The notes under the pieces are model-generated. The model searched no databases. It saw only the letters and a program-made list of their open reading frames with translations, and was not told the DNA's origin. This document shows positions 26,065 through 35,644 of a stretch of DNA of 63,244 nucleotides, one piece after another. The DNA comes from Amoebidium appalachense (taxonomy: Eukaryota; Ichthyosporea), in assembly GCA_963693365.1 (NCBI GenBank), contig CAVNZM010000025.1, positions 1 through 63,244 on the forward strand, written 5' to 3'. The position numbers were made by a program, and so were the translations under genes. Each line of letters opens with the position of its first letter. The stretch's first letter is position 1.

Positions 26065-27155
26065 GCTGCCCCTCAGCGTCGGGGGCCGTCCAGAACGCGA
26101 GATGGCCTCTCCGATCGAGCCCGTGCCGGATGAGCGGCCATCAACCACCGCATGCGCCGTGTCTCGTCGATCGCACGAGGCCAAAGTTCCGCCTGTTGCC
26201 CGACACAGGCGTCGCCTACTCGACGCTGAGGCAAGGCCCTGACCCGCGACGACGCCCCAACTCACCGCCCCCCCCAACATCGGTGGCTGGCGAGATCAAG
26301 TCCGGGGCATCTACAACGGGCAGAAGCGGGCGGCAGAGGCGAGCGACGGAAGCCGAAGTGCGCCTGTTGCCCTGCAGATCCGTGTGCCCCAGCCGACGAC
26401 GCCGACAGCACCAACTGCCCACGGGCGCGGCCCCCCGAGGAGGGCTGCAGCCTAGTCCAGTTCCGTGTCGATCATCATGTCCTGGCTGGAGGTCGCGGGC
26501 TGGATGCGGCGCATCCGCGAGCTGTGGCGGTGCCGCAGCCGTGTATGATTTCCCATAGTCTGTGGGGGACCACCCCACAGAGGTCGGTCGGGGTACCAAA
26601 CCATCGTACATCGGTGGAGAGTCCAGTAGGGGTCCCCCCAGCAGCCGGGGGCCGACGGGAAGGCCCCGTACCTCATCGCGCACTGCTGCAGCACTGTCAG
26701 TCCGCGGACAGGAAAAGTCAGTACCACGGGGCCGCCCGCCGGGGGGGGCGGAGCGAGCCCCGGGGAGGGGGGGGGGGGGCGGGTCCGGCCCGCCCGAGCG
26801 CGATGAACAGGGTCAACGGGGGAGAAAAAATGGCGGCTGCGGGTCCGCCGCGGGACGGACGAGGAAAAAGCGAGGCAGAGAGGGGCGAGAAGAAGAGACG
26901 ACGGGCTCACGGGTACGGACCGGGCAACGGACAGGCGAGAGGGAGGGAAAACAGAGAAAGACAGACACGAGGGCGAGAGGAGAAGGGGGGAGGGAAGTGG
27001 AGAAGATACCGAAAGAGGAGGGCTGCCGGATGTTTGGTGGTCGGTGGATGCTCAAGGTCGTCGCCGTGTTTTGGTGCTTGCCATCGTGGGGTACGTGTTC
27101 CGATAGGATGCCAAAGAGAAGCCGGAGGCCGACATGCCCCGCGGCAGTATTACTA
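26065..27155. pseudogene. Degraded start of copy 3 of the array unit
   Basis: Contains shortened versions of the gene-17753 3' part (to about 26460), the DUF5832-like gene (about 26455-26815) and the L1R-like gene (about 26815-27153, recognisable at its end by GCTCAAGGTCGTCGCC and TGCCCCGCGGCA). The same T-biased deletions as in copy 2 occur, then the sequence becomes clean near 27160. No intact frame remains. Confidence 0.7.
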
Positions 27156-27344
27156 ATTGGCCGCGCTCCGTCCGTCCCCCACAAACCTCCCGTCGGAGGT
27201 CGAGGGGTACGGCCAGGCGCACGCGCACGTCCTCCCTGCCTTCCACGCGCGCCCGCAGTGCCTCAAGCAGCCGGTGCACGCGCCGAACTCCATGCTCATG
27301 ACCTGCGAGAGTGCGTCCACTGGATCCTTGCCATCCATACCCAT
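27156..27344 (-). pseudogene. Small protein of 19844 type, copy 3, frameshifted
   Basis: Matches 19844-20032, but one T is missing (GCGCGCCGAAC where copy 1 has GCGCGCTCGAAC near 27280), so the frame is lost after MSMEF. Otherwise nearly identical. Confidence 0.6.
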
Positions 27345-27376
27345 ACCGCCCCATTTTATTGCAACGCACGGCATAC

Positions 27377-27895
27377 ATGGAGATCCCCACACGCTACCAT
27401 GCCGCCGGCGGCCCGTTCTACGACAAGCTCATGGCCAGGGAGAACATGGCGCGGCTCCAACAGGCCCTCCCGTTCCACGCGGACTGGGCCGATCTCCATG
27501 ACGCCATGACCACCGCGTACAACACCGTGTTCGCCCACGGCGGCTTCAGCGCGCGTGGCGACGCCGCCATCGAAGCAACCGTCTCACTCGCGGCGGAGAC
27601 GCTGACGGACCAGCACCGGGCCGCCCAGGCCCTGGCCGACTCGTTGTACAACATCGACCAGGCCCGCACGCGGAACCCCGCCATGGCGCCCCGCCCCCAG
27701 GTGGCCGTCCCCGGGAAAGCGCGCTCCCACAAACGCGTGGCGCCGCCGCCCTCGCACCGCCGACCGCTACAACCAGGACGCGCGCGTGGTCACCACGCCC
27801 CATTCCAACCGCTCGCTAACCCCCGCCGAGCTCCGCCAGATGCGCGGGGTCGCGACCGTGGAGCTCTCGGACACGATCCTGAAGTCCATGCTGTG
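27377..27895 (+). pseudogene. 20065-type protein, copy 3, frameshifted by one extra C
   Basis: Starts MEIPTRYHAAGG and is identical to copy 1 over most of its length. A CCGCCGCCCTCGC tract near 27745 has one more C than copy 1, which removes the native C-terminus. The native stop position is 27893-27895. Confidence 0.65.
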
Positions 27896-28010
27896 AGAGG
27901 GTCTGGTCTCGCGAACCCTTCACGGGTATAAATTCGCGCACCAGCTCAGACAAAGCCCAGTCTCTTCTGCAAGGCTTTTTCTCAACCTCTCTCTTTCCAC
28001 CCAACACGAC

Positions 28011-29296
28011 ATGGACACGACATGGTCGCTCCCGCCGCTCCCGCTGTGCCAGCCCCTGCCGCTGCCAGCACCATTCCAGCTTACCCCGCGTTCAAGGAGG
28101 TGCGCGCCCCAGACACCATGGATTTGGCAAGAAGGTGTTGAGGTAGACGACAACCCCAACGGGCACGTCTACTTCAACGGCACCATGCTGTGCAACGTGG
28201 GGCGCGAGAAACAGCGAGAAGGCGGGGGAGGCGCGGAGAAGAAGGTTGTTCTGTGGAGCCGCAAGAACGCCGATCTTATCGGCAAAGTTGTAGAGCGTTT
28301 GAACTCAACTCTGACTCCTCCCGCTGGCGGGCTCCATGTCGATGAAAACGGACCGGTGCCCACAGGCACCGCTCGTCACGTGACCATCGGTGACGTCATC
28401 GACACCGCCCATGCCAACAAGAAGTCCGGCGACGCGGCGCTCCGCGGCACGTTCGTGCACATCGCGCTGTTCCCGGCGCTGGCCCGCTACGTGTCCACGG
28501 ACTTGCCGTGCACACGGACTCGCTGCTGTCCCGCATGTTCACGGGCGACTACACGGTGCTCGCCGATGTCATCGACATCTGCGACGGGTACAACGGCGCC
28601 AAGACCCACCAGATGGCCATCGACATGGACCAGGTCCGTGCCGCCCGTGCCGAGTCCGTGCCCATGGACGTCGACATGGTCGACCGCGTCACCAGCCTCG
28701 TGCAGCGCACCATGATGGACGTGGTCAACCAGAACACGGAGCTGGTGCGCAAGAACATGCACCTGGTGGAGCAGAACAGCGAGCTGATGGTCCGGTACGA
28801 GGGGCTCGTCGCGAAATACGACGAGGCCCTGCACCAGGCACTTGCCGTCACCAAGAACCTGTTCCAGGAGCCATACCCGCAGCGCGCGCTGGCACTGCCC
28901 CCCTACATCATGCCCGACGACAGCTGCGCCGACACCGAGTGCGGGCGCACGCTCGTCAAGCACACCATGGACCACATGGCCAAGATCCTGGCCCCGTGGC
29001 TCAAGGAGATGGACGTGCCCGACATCCAGCTGCACATCGGCAGGCTCGTGGACATCGACGAGGCCAGATGCAAGGAGCTCAAGATCCACCGCAAGACTTC
29101 GGTGACGTTCCTGACGGCCATCTACGGCGCGTGCAAGATCCGGTGGTCACTCTGCAACGCCACGCATTTGACATGGCGCCAGTTTTATTTGCTCGTGGCG
29201 CGTTTCAACGAGCTGGCCTCCGGTGCCGGGACCGAGGCGCTCGAGTCTAGGGCACGCGATTTTGCGTGCGCTTTGGGTTTTAGTAACAAGCAATAA
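28011..29296 (+). pseudogene. KilA-N domain protein, copy 3, several frameshifts
   Basis: The first 220 bp have at least five small deletions, mostly of T (for example at 28011-28025, 28120-28160 and 28200-28230). The body from about 28230 is clean apart from a lost T in ACTTTGCCG near 28500, and a lost C near 29260 changes the last residues. TATA box at 27927-27933. The damage looks like the T-loss of the preceding block fading out. Confidence 0.7.
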
Positions 29297-29303
29297 AGGG
29301 TTC

Positions 29304-29579
29304 CTACCACGAGATCGTGAGCTCCTCCCCCCGCCGTGTCACCACGAACCGCCGCGCGCGCAGCCGCCGCGCAAGCATGTTGCCCACCGCCTCCACGTCG
29401 TACACCGTCGTCCCCGTGGGCATGTGGTACACCACCACGCGCTCGCCCATGCGTGCGCGCCACTCGATGCTGCGGTACGCGTTGGCGAGCAGCGCCTGCA
29501 CCACCTGCTCGCGGTGCCGGTCCACCGCTCCGGACATGCTCTTGGCGCTGGCCGCGGTTAGTGTGCTTTTGCCCTCCAT
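29304..29579 (-). CDS. Unknown small protein (91 aa), copy 3
   Basis: Same product as 22013-22288 and 34007-34282, with the start MEGKSTLTAASAKSMSGAVD and a basic C-terminus. Intact. Function unknown. Confidence 0.55.
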   Translation of the reverse strand: MEGKSTLTAASAKSMSGAVDRHREQVVQALLANAYRSIEWRARMGERVVVYHMPTGTTVYDVEAVGNMLARRLRARRFVVTRRGEELTISW

Positions 29580-29599
29580 GTTTTATCGGGCCCTATACT

Positions 29600-30044
29600 A
29601 TGTCCTCAGACATTTTGTCCGTGATCGCGCGCGAGCCGAAGCGGAAGCCCATTACCCGCCCCACTTCACCCAAGGCCTCCATGCCGCGCAGCCGGCTCGG
29701 CCTGCGCGAGGACACCCCGACACCCCCGGACTCGCCGCCCCCGCAGTTCAGGGTCGCGGACGACCGCAGGTACGACGCGGACGCACACGAGGACATCCGC
29801 CCCGAGGACTCGGTCAGCAACGTCGGCCGCATCCGCCCGAGCTCGCCGGATTCGGAGCTGCTCGAGGCCATGAGGAACGACGAGCCAGACTACCAGCCGT
29901 CGCTCGCCCCCCGGGCCCCGCCCCGCTCCCCCACCGCCCCCCCAGCCCCAACAACCACCGCCCATGGACGGTTATGCCGTCGGCGACTACTCGTCCGGCT
30001 CGTACGGGCTCCACGACGGCCATCCCGTCCAGCTGCCCCTTCAG
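29600..30044 (+). pseudogene. 5' fragment of DUF5767-like gene at array junction (copy 3)
   Basis: Same start as 34303, with C7 in the Pro-rich tract (frame lost there, unlike copy 1), ending at the junction with the gene-17753 fragment. The conserved C-terminal domain is missing. Confidence 0.65.
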
Positions 30045-30473
30045 CGTCGCGTGGGCCGTCCAGAACGCCGAGATGGCCTTCTCCGACTTCGAGCCCGTGC
30101 CGGATGAGCTGGCCATCAACCACCGCATGCGCTCGTGTCTCGTCGATCGCATCGAGGCCATCAAGTTCCGCCTGTTGCCCGACACAGGCGTCGCCTACTT
30201 CGACGCTGCAGGCAAGGCCCTGACCCGCGACGACGTCCTCCAACTCTTCAACTCGCCCAATCTCCCCAACATCCGCGTGGCTGGCGAGATCAAGTCCGTG
30301 GGCATCTACAACGGGCAGAAGCGGCGCGGCCAGAAGGTCGAGTTCGACGGCAAGCTCGAAGTGCGCCTGTTTGCCCTGCAGATCCGTGTGCTCCCAGCCG
30401 ACGACGCCGACAGCACCAACTTGCCCACGGGCGTCTGCATGCTCCCCCCGAGGACGGGTGCATGCAGCCCTAG
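30045..30473 (+). pseudogene. 3' fragment of gene 17753 (copy 4)
   Basis: Matches 18031-18460 apart from a few substitutions (CCCGACACAGG where copy 1 has CCCGACGCAGG) and one C fewer in the C-run near 30445, which changes the last residues. No start codon or promoter of its own; upstream coding belongs to the truncated DUF5767-like gene. Confidence 0.65.
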
Positions 30474-31039
30474 TCCAGTTCCGTGTCGATCATCATGTCC
30501 TGGCGGTTGAGGTCGTCCTTGGCGCTCTGGATGCGGCTCTCGAGCCCATCCGCGAGCTGGTGGCGGTGCCGCAGCTCGTTGTTCATGATTTCCTCTATAG
30601 TCTTGTTGGGGTGGACCACCTCCTCACAGAGGTCGGTCTTGGGGGGTACCACAAACCATTCGTACATCGGTGCCACGTAGATGTCCCAGTAGGGGTCCTT
30701 CTCCTGCAGCAGCCGCGCGTGTGCGTTGGCCTCCTCGACCGTGTCGAAGGCCCCTCGTACCTTCATCGCGCACTGCTTGTCAGCCGTTACCTGGTCGAGT
30801 CCCTGTGCGGCACAGGACATGACAATAAAGTTCAGCTTGTCTACCTTTACTGGGTCGGTTTCCGCCCGCACCTCGTTCATCGAGGGGCGCGGGATCTCCG
30901 TACGCGAGTAGTTGGTCGTCACGCCCCCATTCGGGAGCGCGACCTCGGGGGGCGCGTGGGGGGGGCGTGCACGGGACTCGAGGGGTCCCGTCTGTTCCTC
31001 GTCCTCGTCGTGCATGCGCTTCGATGAACAGGGGTCCAT
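30470..31039 (-). CDS. DUF5832-like conserved NCLDV protein, copy 4
   Basis: Second intact copy, 189 residues, differing from 18457-19026 at least by a Ser/Pro change in the N-terminal ESRAR.PHAPP segment. The KVRGAFDTVEEANAHARLL and DPYWDIYV blocks are unchanged. Doubling of dose is the only visible consequence if the array is real. Confidence 0.65.
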   Translation of the reverse strand: MDPCSSKRMHDEDEEQTGPLESRARPPHAPPEVALPNGGVTTNYSRTEIPRPSMNEVRAETDPVKVDKLNFIVMSCAAQGLDQVTADKQCAMKVRGAFDTVEEANAHARLLQEKDPYWDIYVAPMYEWFVVPPKTDLCEEVVHPNKTIEEIMNNELRHRHQLADGLESRIQSAKDDLNRQDMMIDTELD

Positions 31040-31139
31040 TACCTTGGGGGGAGAAAATATTCACGGGCAAAATGGCGGCTGCCCGGTGGTCCGCCGCGCC
31101 TGAATGTATCCAGACGACAGGATGGTGTGTATACTTGGA

Positions 31140-31853
31140 ATGGGCGACTGTGGCAACAGCACGACCACGACGCTGCAAAACATCGTCCGCAATTCCGTGT
31201 CCACGAGCATCAAGGTTGATCAGAGCGTAAGCGCCTCAACCATGACGGACCAGAAGATGACGATCTCGGGTCTCACGGGTACGGACCTCGGCGAAATTAA
31301 TCAGCTCCAGCGCGTCAAGATCAACATCAAGGCCATACAGAAGACCCAGAGCATGAACGAGTTCAAGAGTAAGTTGGAAGCGGAGCTCAACGAGAAACTC
31401 AAGCAGAAGACCGAGCTGGGCAGCAGCGGCAAGAACTCCAGCGACACGTTCTCGCAGACCATCAACGACTTCACCTTCAATGCAACACGCGCGTTTGACA
31501 GCTCGCTGACCCTCATGATGAACGCGAAGCAGGAGATGGAGATCAAAGACGACAGCAACCTGAAAATCAAGAAAATCAATCAGGTACAGACCATCGAAGC
31601 GCTGGCCGAGCTCATGTCGGAGAACATCATGAACGACAAGGCGGTCCAGGAGTCGGCTGCAAAGCTGGAGAAGATTACCGAACAGTCGAGCGAGGGTCTT
31701 GCCGGCATGTTTGGTGCGTTCGGTGGCATGCTCAAGGTCGTCGCCGTCGTTTTGGTGCTTGCCATCGTGGGGTATCTGCTGTTCCGCTTATTAGGCATGC
31801 CAAAGACGAATGCCGGCATGGCACAAGACATGCCCCGCGGCATGTATTACTAA
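31140..31853 (+). CDS. L1R/F9L-like N-myristoylated membrane protein, copy 4
   Basis: Begins MGDCGNSTTTT at ATG 31140 and ends with the same membrane helix as copy 1. Differences from 19126-19839 include Thr to Met at codon 72 (ACG to ATG at about 31353) and Thr to Met near the C-terminus. All features for myristoylation and membrane anchoring are kept, so both copies should be functional if present in the genome. Confidence 0.75.
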   Translation: MGDCGNSTTTTLQNIVRNSVSTSIKVDQSVSASTMTDQKMTISGLTGTDLGEINQLQRVKINIKAIQKTQSMNEFKSKLEAELNEKLKQKTELGSSGKNSSDTFSQTINDFTFNATRAFDSSLTLMMNAKQEMEIKDDSNLKIKKINQVQTIEALAELMSENIMNDKAVQESAAKLEKITEQSSEGLAGMFGAFGGMLKVVAVVLVLAIVGYLLFRLLGMPKTNAGMAQDMPRGMYY

Positions 31854-31857
31854 TTGG

Positions 31858-32046
31858 TCACGTCGCTCCGTCCGTCCCTCCACAAACCTCCCGTCGGAGG
31901 TCGAGGGGTACGGCCAGGCGCACGCGCACGTTCTCCCTGCCTTCCACGCGCGCCCGCAGTGCCTCAAGCAGCCGGTGCACGCGCTCGAACTCCATGCTCA
32001 TGACCTGCGAGAGTGCGTCCACTGGATCCTTGCCATCCATACCCAT
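31858..32046 (-). CDS. Small protein (62 aa), copy 4
   Basis: Same as 19844-20032 with one Asp to Asn change (GREDVRVR to GRENVRVR). Intact helical peptide of unknown function between the L1R-like gene and the 20065-type gene. Confidence 0.5.
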   Translation of the reverse strand: MGMDGKDPVDALSQVMSMEFERVHRLLEALRARVEGRENVRVRLAVPLDLRREVCGGTDGAT

Positions 32047-32076
32047 ACCGCCCCATTTTATTGCAACGCACGGATA

Positions 32077-32587
32077 ATGGAGATCCCCACACCCCGCCGC
32101 CGGCGGCCCGTCACAAGCTCATGGCCAGGGAGAACATGGCGCGGCTCCAACAGGCCCTCCCGTTCCACGCGGACTGGGCCGATCTCCATGACGCCATGAC
32201 CACCGCGTACAACACCGTGTTCGCCCACGGCGGCTTCAGCGCGCGTGGCGACGCCGCCATCGAAGCAACCGTCTCACTCGCGGCGGAGACGCTGACGGAC
32301 CAGCACCGGGCCGCCCAGGCCCTGGCCGACTCGTTGTACAACATCGACCAGGCCCGCACGCGGAACCCCGCCATGGCGCCCCGCCCCCAGGTGGCCGTCC
32401 CCGGGAAAGCGCGCTCCCACAAACGCGTGGCGCCGCCGCCCTCGCACCGCCGACCGCTACAACCAGGACGCGCGCGTGGTCACCACGCCCCATTCCAACC
32501 GCTCGCTAACCCCCCGCCGAGCTCCGCCAGATGCGCGGGGTCGCGACCGTGGAGCTCTCGGACACGATCCTGAAGTCCATGCTGTGA
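32077..32587 (+). pseudogene. 20065-type protein, copy 4, frameshifted
   Basis: The 5' end around 32074-32120 has lost several short T-containing pieces, an extra C is present in the CCGCCGCCCTCGC tract, and one more C in the ACCCCCCGCC tract near 32515. The body is otherwise identical to copy 1. The native stop would be at 32585-32587. This is a second, short patch of the T-loss type in an otherwise clean copy. Confidence 0.65.
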
Positions 32588-32702
32588 GAGGGTCTGGTCT
32601 CGCGAACCCTTCACGGGTATAAATTCGCGCACCAGCTCAGACAAAGCCCAGTCTCTTCTGCAAGGCTTTTTCTCAACCTCTCTCTTTCCACCCAACATCG
32701 AC

Positions 32703-33986
32703 ATGGACATCGACATGGTCGCTCCCGCCGCTCCCGCTGTGCCAGCCCCTGCCGCTGCCAGCACCATTCCAGCTTACCCCGCGTTCAAGGAGGTGCGCGC
32801 CCCAGACACCATGGACTTTGGCAAGAAGGTGTTGACGGTAACGACGACATACCCCAACGGGCACGTCTACTTCAACGGCACCATGCTGTGCAACGTGGGG
32901 CGCGAGTACAACAGCGAGAAGGCGGGGGATGGCGCGGAGAAGAAGGTTGTTCTGTGGAGCCGCAAGAACGCCGATCTTATCGGCAAAGTTGTAGAGCGTT
33001 TGAACTCAACTCTGACTCCTCCCGCTGGCGGGCTCCATGTCGATGAAAACGGACCGGTGCCCACAGGCACCGCTCGTCACGTGACCATCGGTGACGTCAT
33101 CGACACCGCCCATGCCAACAAGAAGTCCGGCGACGCGGCGCTCCGCGGCACGTTCGTGCACATCGCGCTGTTCCCGGCGCTGGCCCGCTACGTGTCCACG
33201 GACTTTGCCGTGCACACGGACTCGCTGCTGTCCCGCATGTTCACGGGCGACTACACGGTGCTCGCCGATGTCATCGACATCTGCGACGGGTACAACGGCG
33301 CCAAGACCCACCAGATGGCCATCGACATGGACCAGGTCCGTGCCGCCCGTGCCGAGTCCGTGCCCATGGACGTCGACATGGTCGACCGCGTCACCAGCCT
33401 CGTGCAGCGCACCATGATGGACGTGGTCAACCAGAACACGGAGCTGGTGCGCAAGAACATGCACCTGGTGGAGCAGAACAGCGAGCTGATGGTCCGGTAC
33501 GAGGGGCTCGTCGCGAAATACGACGAGGCCCTGCACCAGGCACTTGCCGTCACCAAGAACCTGTTCCAGGAGCCATACCCGCAGCGCGCGCTGGCACTGC
33601 CCCCCTACATCATGCCCGACGACAGCTGCGCCGACACCGAGTGCGGGCGCACGCTCGTCAAGCACACCATGGACCACATGGCCAAGATCCTGGCCCCGTG
33701 GCTCAAGGAGATGGACGTGCCCGACATCCAGCTGCACATCGGCAGGCTCGTGGACATCGACGAGGCCAGATGCAAGGAGCTCAAGATCCACCGCAAGACT
33801 TCGGTGACGTTCCTGACGGCCATCTACGGCGCGTGCAAGATCCGGTGGTCACTCTGCAACGCCACGCATTTGACATGGCGCCAGTTTTATTTGCTCGTGG
33901 CGCGTTTCAACGAGCTGGCCTCCGGTGCCGGGACCGAGGCGCTCGAGTCTAGGGCACGCGATCTTTGCGTGCGCTTTGGGTTTTAG
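32703..33986 (+). CDS. KilA-N domain protein, copy 4, intact (427 aa)
   Basis: An Ala/Pro-rich start is followed by a KilA-N-like DNA-binding domain at about residues 45-200: TYPNGHVYFNGTMLCNVGRE, a basic helix, then RGTFVHIALFPALARYVS.DFA, where the family has a G-T-[YF]-V-H...L...IA.W.S motif. The second half is helical coiled coil (NTELVRKNMHLVEQNSELMV) and a C-terminal domain with two Cys. TATA box 79 nt upstream. Copies 1-3 are broken; a divergent paralogue lies at 55464-56917. KilA-N proteins are common accessory DNA-binding proteins of NCLDVs and phages. Exact role unknown. Confidence 0.8.
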   Translation: MDIDMVAPAAPAVPAPAAASTIPAYPAFKEVRAPDTMDFGKKVLTVTTTYPNGHVYFNGTMLCNVGREYNSEKAGDGAEKKVVLWSRKNADLIGKVVERLNSTLTPPAGGLHVDENGPVPTGTARHVTIGDVIDTAHANKKSGDAALRGTFVHIALFPALARYVSTDFAVHTDSLLSRMFTGDYTVLADVIDICDGYNGAKTHQMAIDMDQVRAARAESVPMDVDMVDRVTSLVQRTMMDVVNQNTELVRKNMHLVEQNSELMVRYEGLVAKYDEALHQALAVTKNLFQEPYPQRALALPPYIMPDDSCADTECGRTLVKHTMDHMAKILAPWLKEMDVPDIQLHIGRLVDIDEARCKELKIHRKTSVTFLTAIYGACKIRWSLCNATHLTWRQFYLLVARFNELASGAGTEALESRARDLCVRFGF

Positions 33987-34006
33987 TAACAAGCAATAAA
34001 GGGTTC

Positions 34007-34282
34007 CTACCACGAGATCGTGAGCTCCTCCCCCCGCCGTGTCACCACGAACCGCCGCGCGCGCAGCCGCCGCGCAAGCATGTTGCCCACCGCCTCCACG
34101 TCGTACACCGTCGTCCCCGTGGGCATGTGGTACACCACCACGCGCTCGCCCATGCGTGCGCGCCACTCGATGCTGCGGTACGCGTTGGCGAGCAGCGCCT
34201 GCACCACCTGCTCGCGGTGCCGGTCCACCGCTCCGGACATGCTCTTGGCGCTGGCCGCGGTTAGTGTGCTTTTGCCCTCCAT
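34007..34282 (-). CDS. Unknown small protein (91 aa), copy 4
   Basis: Same product as at 22013-22288 and 29304-29579. Divergent from the complete DUF5767-like gene with 20 bp between starts, the same arrangement as in the other copies. Confidence 0.6.
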   Translation of the reverse strand: MEGKSTLTAASAKSMSGAVDRHREQVVQALLANAYRSIEWRARMGERVVVYHMPTGTTVYDVEAVGNMLARRLRARRFVVTRRGEELTISW

Positions 34283-34302
34283 GTTTTATCGGGCCCTATA
34301 CT

Positions 34303-35644
34303 ATGTCCTCAGACATTTTGTCCGTGATCGCGCGCGAGCCGAAGCGGAAGCCCATTGCCCGCCCCACTTCACCCAAGGCCTCCATGCCGCGCAGCCGGCT
34401 CGGCCTGCGCGAGGACACCCCGACACCCCCGGACTCGCCGCCCCCGCAGTTCAGGGTCGCGGACGACCGCAGGTACGACGCGGACGCACACGAGGACATC
34501 CGCCCCGAGGACTCGGTCAGCAACGTCGGCCGCATCCGCCCGAGCTCTCCGGAGTCGGAGCTGCTCGAGGCCATGAGGAACGACGAGCCAGACTACCAGC
34601 CGTCTCTCGCCCCCCGGGCCCCGCCCCGCTCCCCCACCGCCCCCCCAGCCCGAACAACCACCGCCCATGGACGGTTATGCCGTCGGCGACTACTCGTCCG
34701 GCTCGTACGGGCTCCACGACGGCCATCCCGTCCAGCTGCCCCTTCAGCCGCCAGGCTCGTTTGGGGGCCCACCTCCGGGCGCGATGTACCCCCCACAGAT
34801 GCACATGGGCCACGGCCACCAGCAGCCGCCCCCCGTGGATCACGCCGCCGCAGAGGCCGCCGAGCGTGACCGCCAGCGCCTGGACGAGGCCGAGCGCGAG
34901 CGCCAGCGCGAGAAGGAGAAGCTCGTGGCGGACCTCATGGTCAAGAAGGCCCGCGGCCACGACGTACCGGGCCACGTCGGCATCCACACCAGCTTTGAGG
35001 AGCTGCAGGCGCTGACGGAGACCATACGCAAGGTCGAGAACAACAAGCGCACGGTCGCCATGCTCCGCTACCTGATGATCCTGTCGTGCACGGGCGTCGA
35101 GAAGGCAACCATGAAGTTCGTCTCGGACGTTTATTTGGACGGCTGGGCAGAGTCCATCGCGGCAAACCAGGCCGACTATGACGACGTGCTCGCGCGCATC
35201 GCCGACACCATGGACCTCGGCACAAACATACCCCCCCACGTCGAGCTGGTGGCCATGCTCGGCGTCAGTGCCGTCATGTTCCACATGGCCCGCAAGTCCA
35301 AGGTGCAGATCGAGGCCGCGGCAGAACGCGTGGCCCTCCGCGCTCGCCAGCCCCCGCCCCCGCCCCCACAGGAGGCCCCGGTCGCAAGGCGCCCCGCCGC
35401 GCCCCAGCGGCCCCCGGCCGCGGCCCCGGCTTCGCCGGCCAAGACCGCGCTCACCGAGGAGCAGCTGCGCATCCACAACCTCATCACGGGAACCGTCGAG
35501 GCACCCCACGAGTACGATGTCCGCAAGCGCCACTACGACCCCATCTCCGGGGCCAACAGCATCGTCTCCGACACCGGCTCCATCAAGACGCGCAAGAAGG
35601 CCAAGATCCAGGTGGACGCCGAGGACATCGTCCGGCTGTTTTAG
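34303..35644 (+). CDS. DUF5767-like conserved NCLDV protein (full length, one frameshift)
   Basis: The only copy with the 3' end. Residues 1-115 are disordered (Arg, Pro, Asp, Ser-rich). Then a Tyr/Gly/Pro-rich region, a charged helix (ERDRQRLDEAERERQREKEK) and the conserved domain: SFEELQALTETIRKVENNKR, a CTGVEKATMKFVSDVYLDGWAE segment, YDDVL, and MLGVSAVMFHMARKSK. This resembles the DUF5767 family seen in several NCLDVs (family name from memory). The C-terminus is Pro-rich and basic. The frame shifts in a C7 tract near 34640; copy 1 has C6 there and reads through. Probably about 445 residues natively. Possibly a virion component. Confidence 0.75.

Larger units (their letters stand above)
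18031..34748. repeat. Four-copy tandem array of a 4.7-kb multigene unit
   Basis: The sequence starting CGTCGCGTGGGCCGTCCAGA at 18031 restarts at 22753 (4,722 bp later), in degraded form near 26065, and at 30045, always fused after the same point in the DUF5767-like gene (after CCCCTTCAGC). Copies are 18031-22752, 22753-about 26064, about 26065-30044 and 30045-34748. Each unit holds the 3' part of gene 17753, a DUF5832-like gene, an L1R-like gene, two small genes, a KilA-N gene, another small gene and the 5' part of the DUF5767-like gene. Copies 2 and early 3 are shortened by many small deletions. The left and right parents share only one base at the joint. Confidence 0.85.

Noticed and set aside
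29317-30510. 397-codon + frame across the copy 3/4 junction
   Set aside because: It begins antisense to the 91-residue gene and only enters real coding by passing the C7 tract and the junction; a chimera of three unrelated frames.
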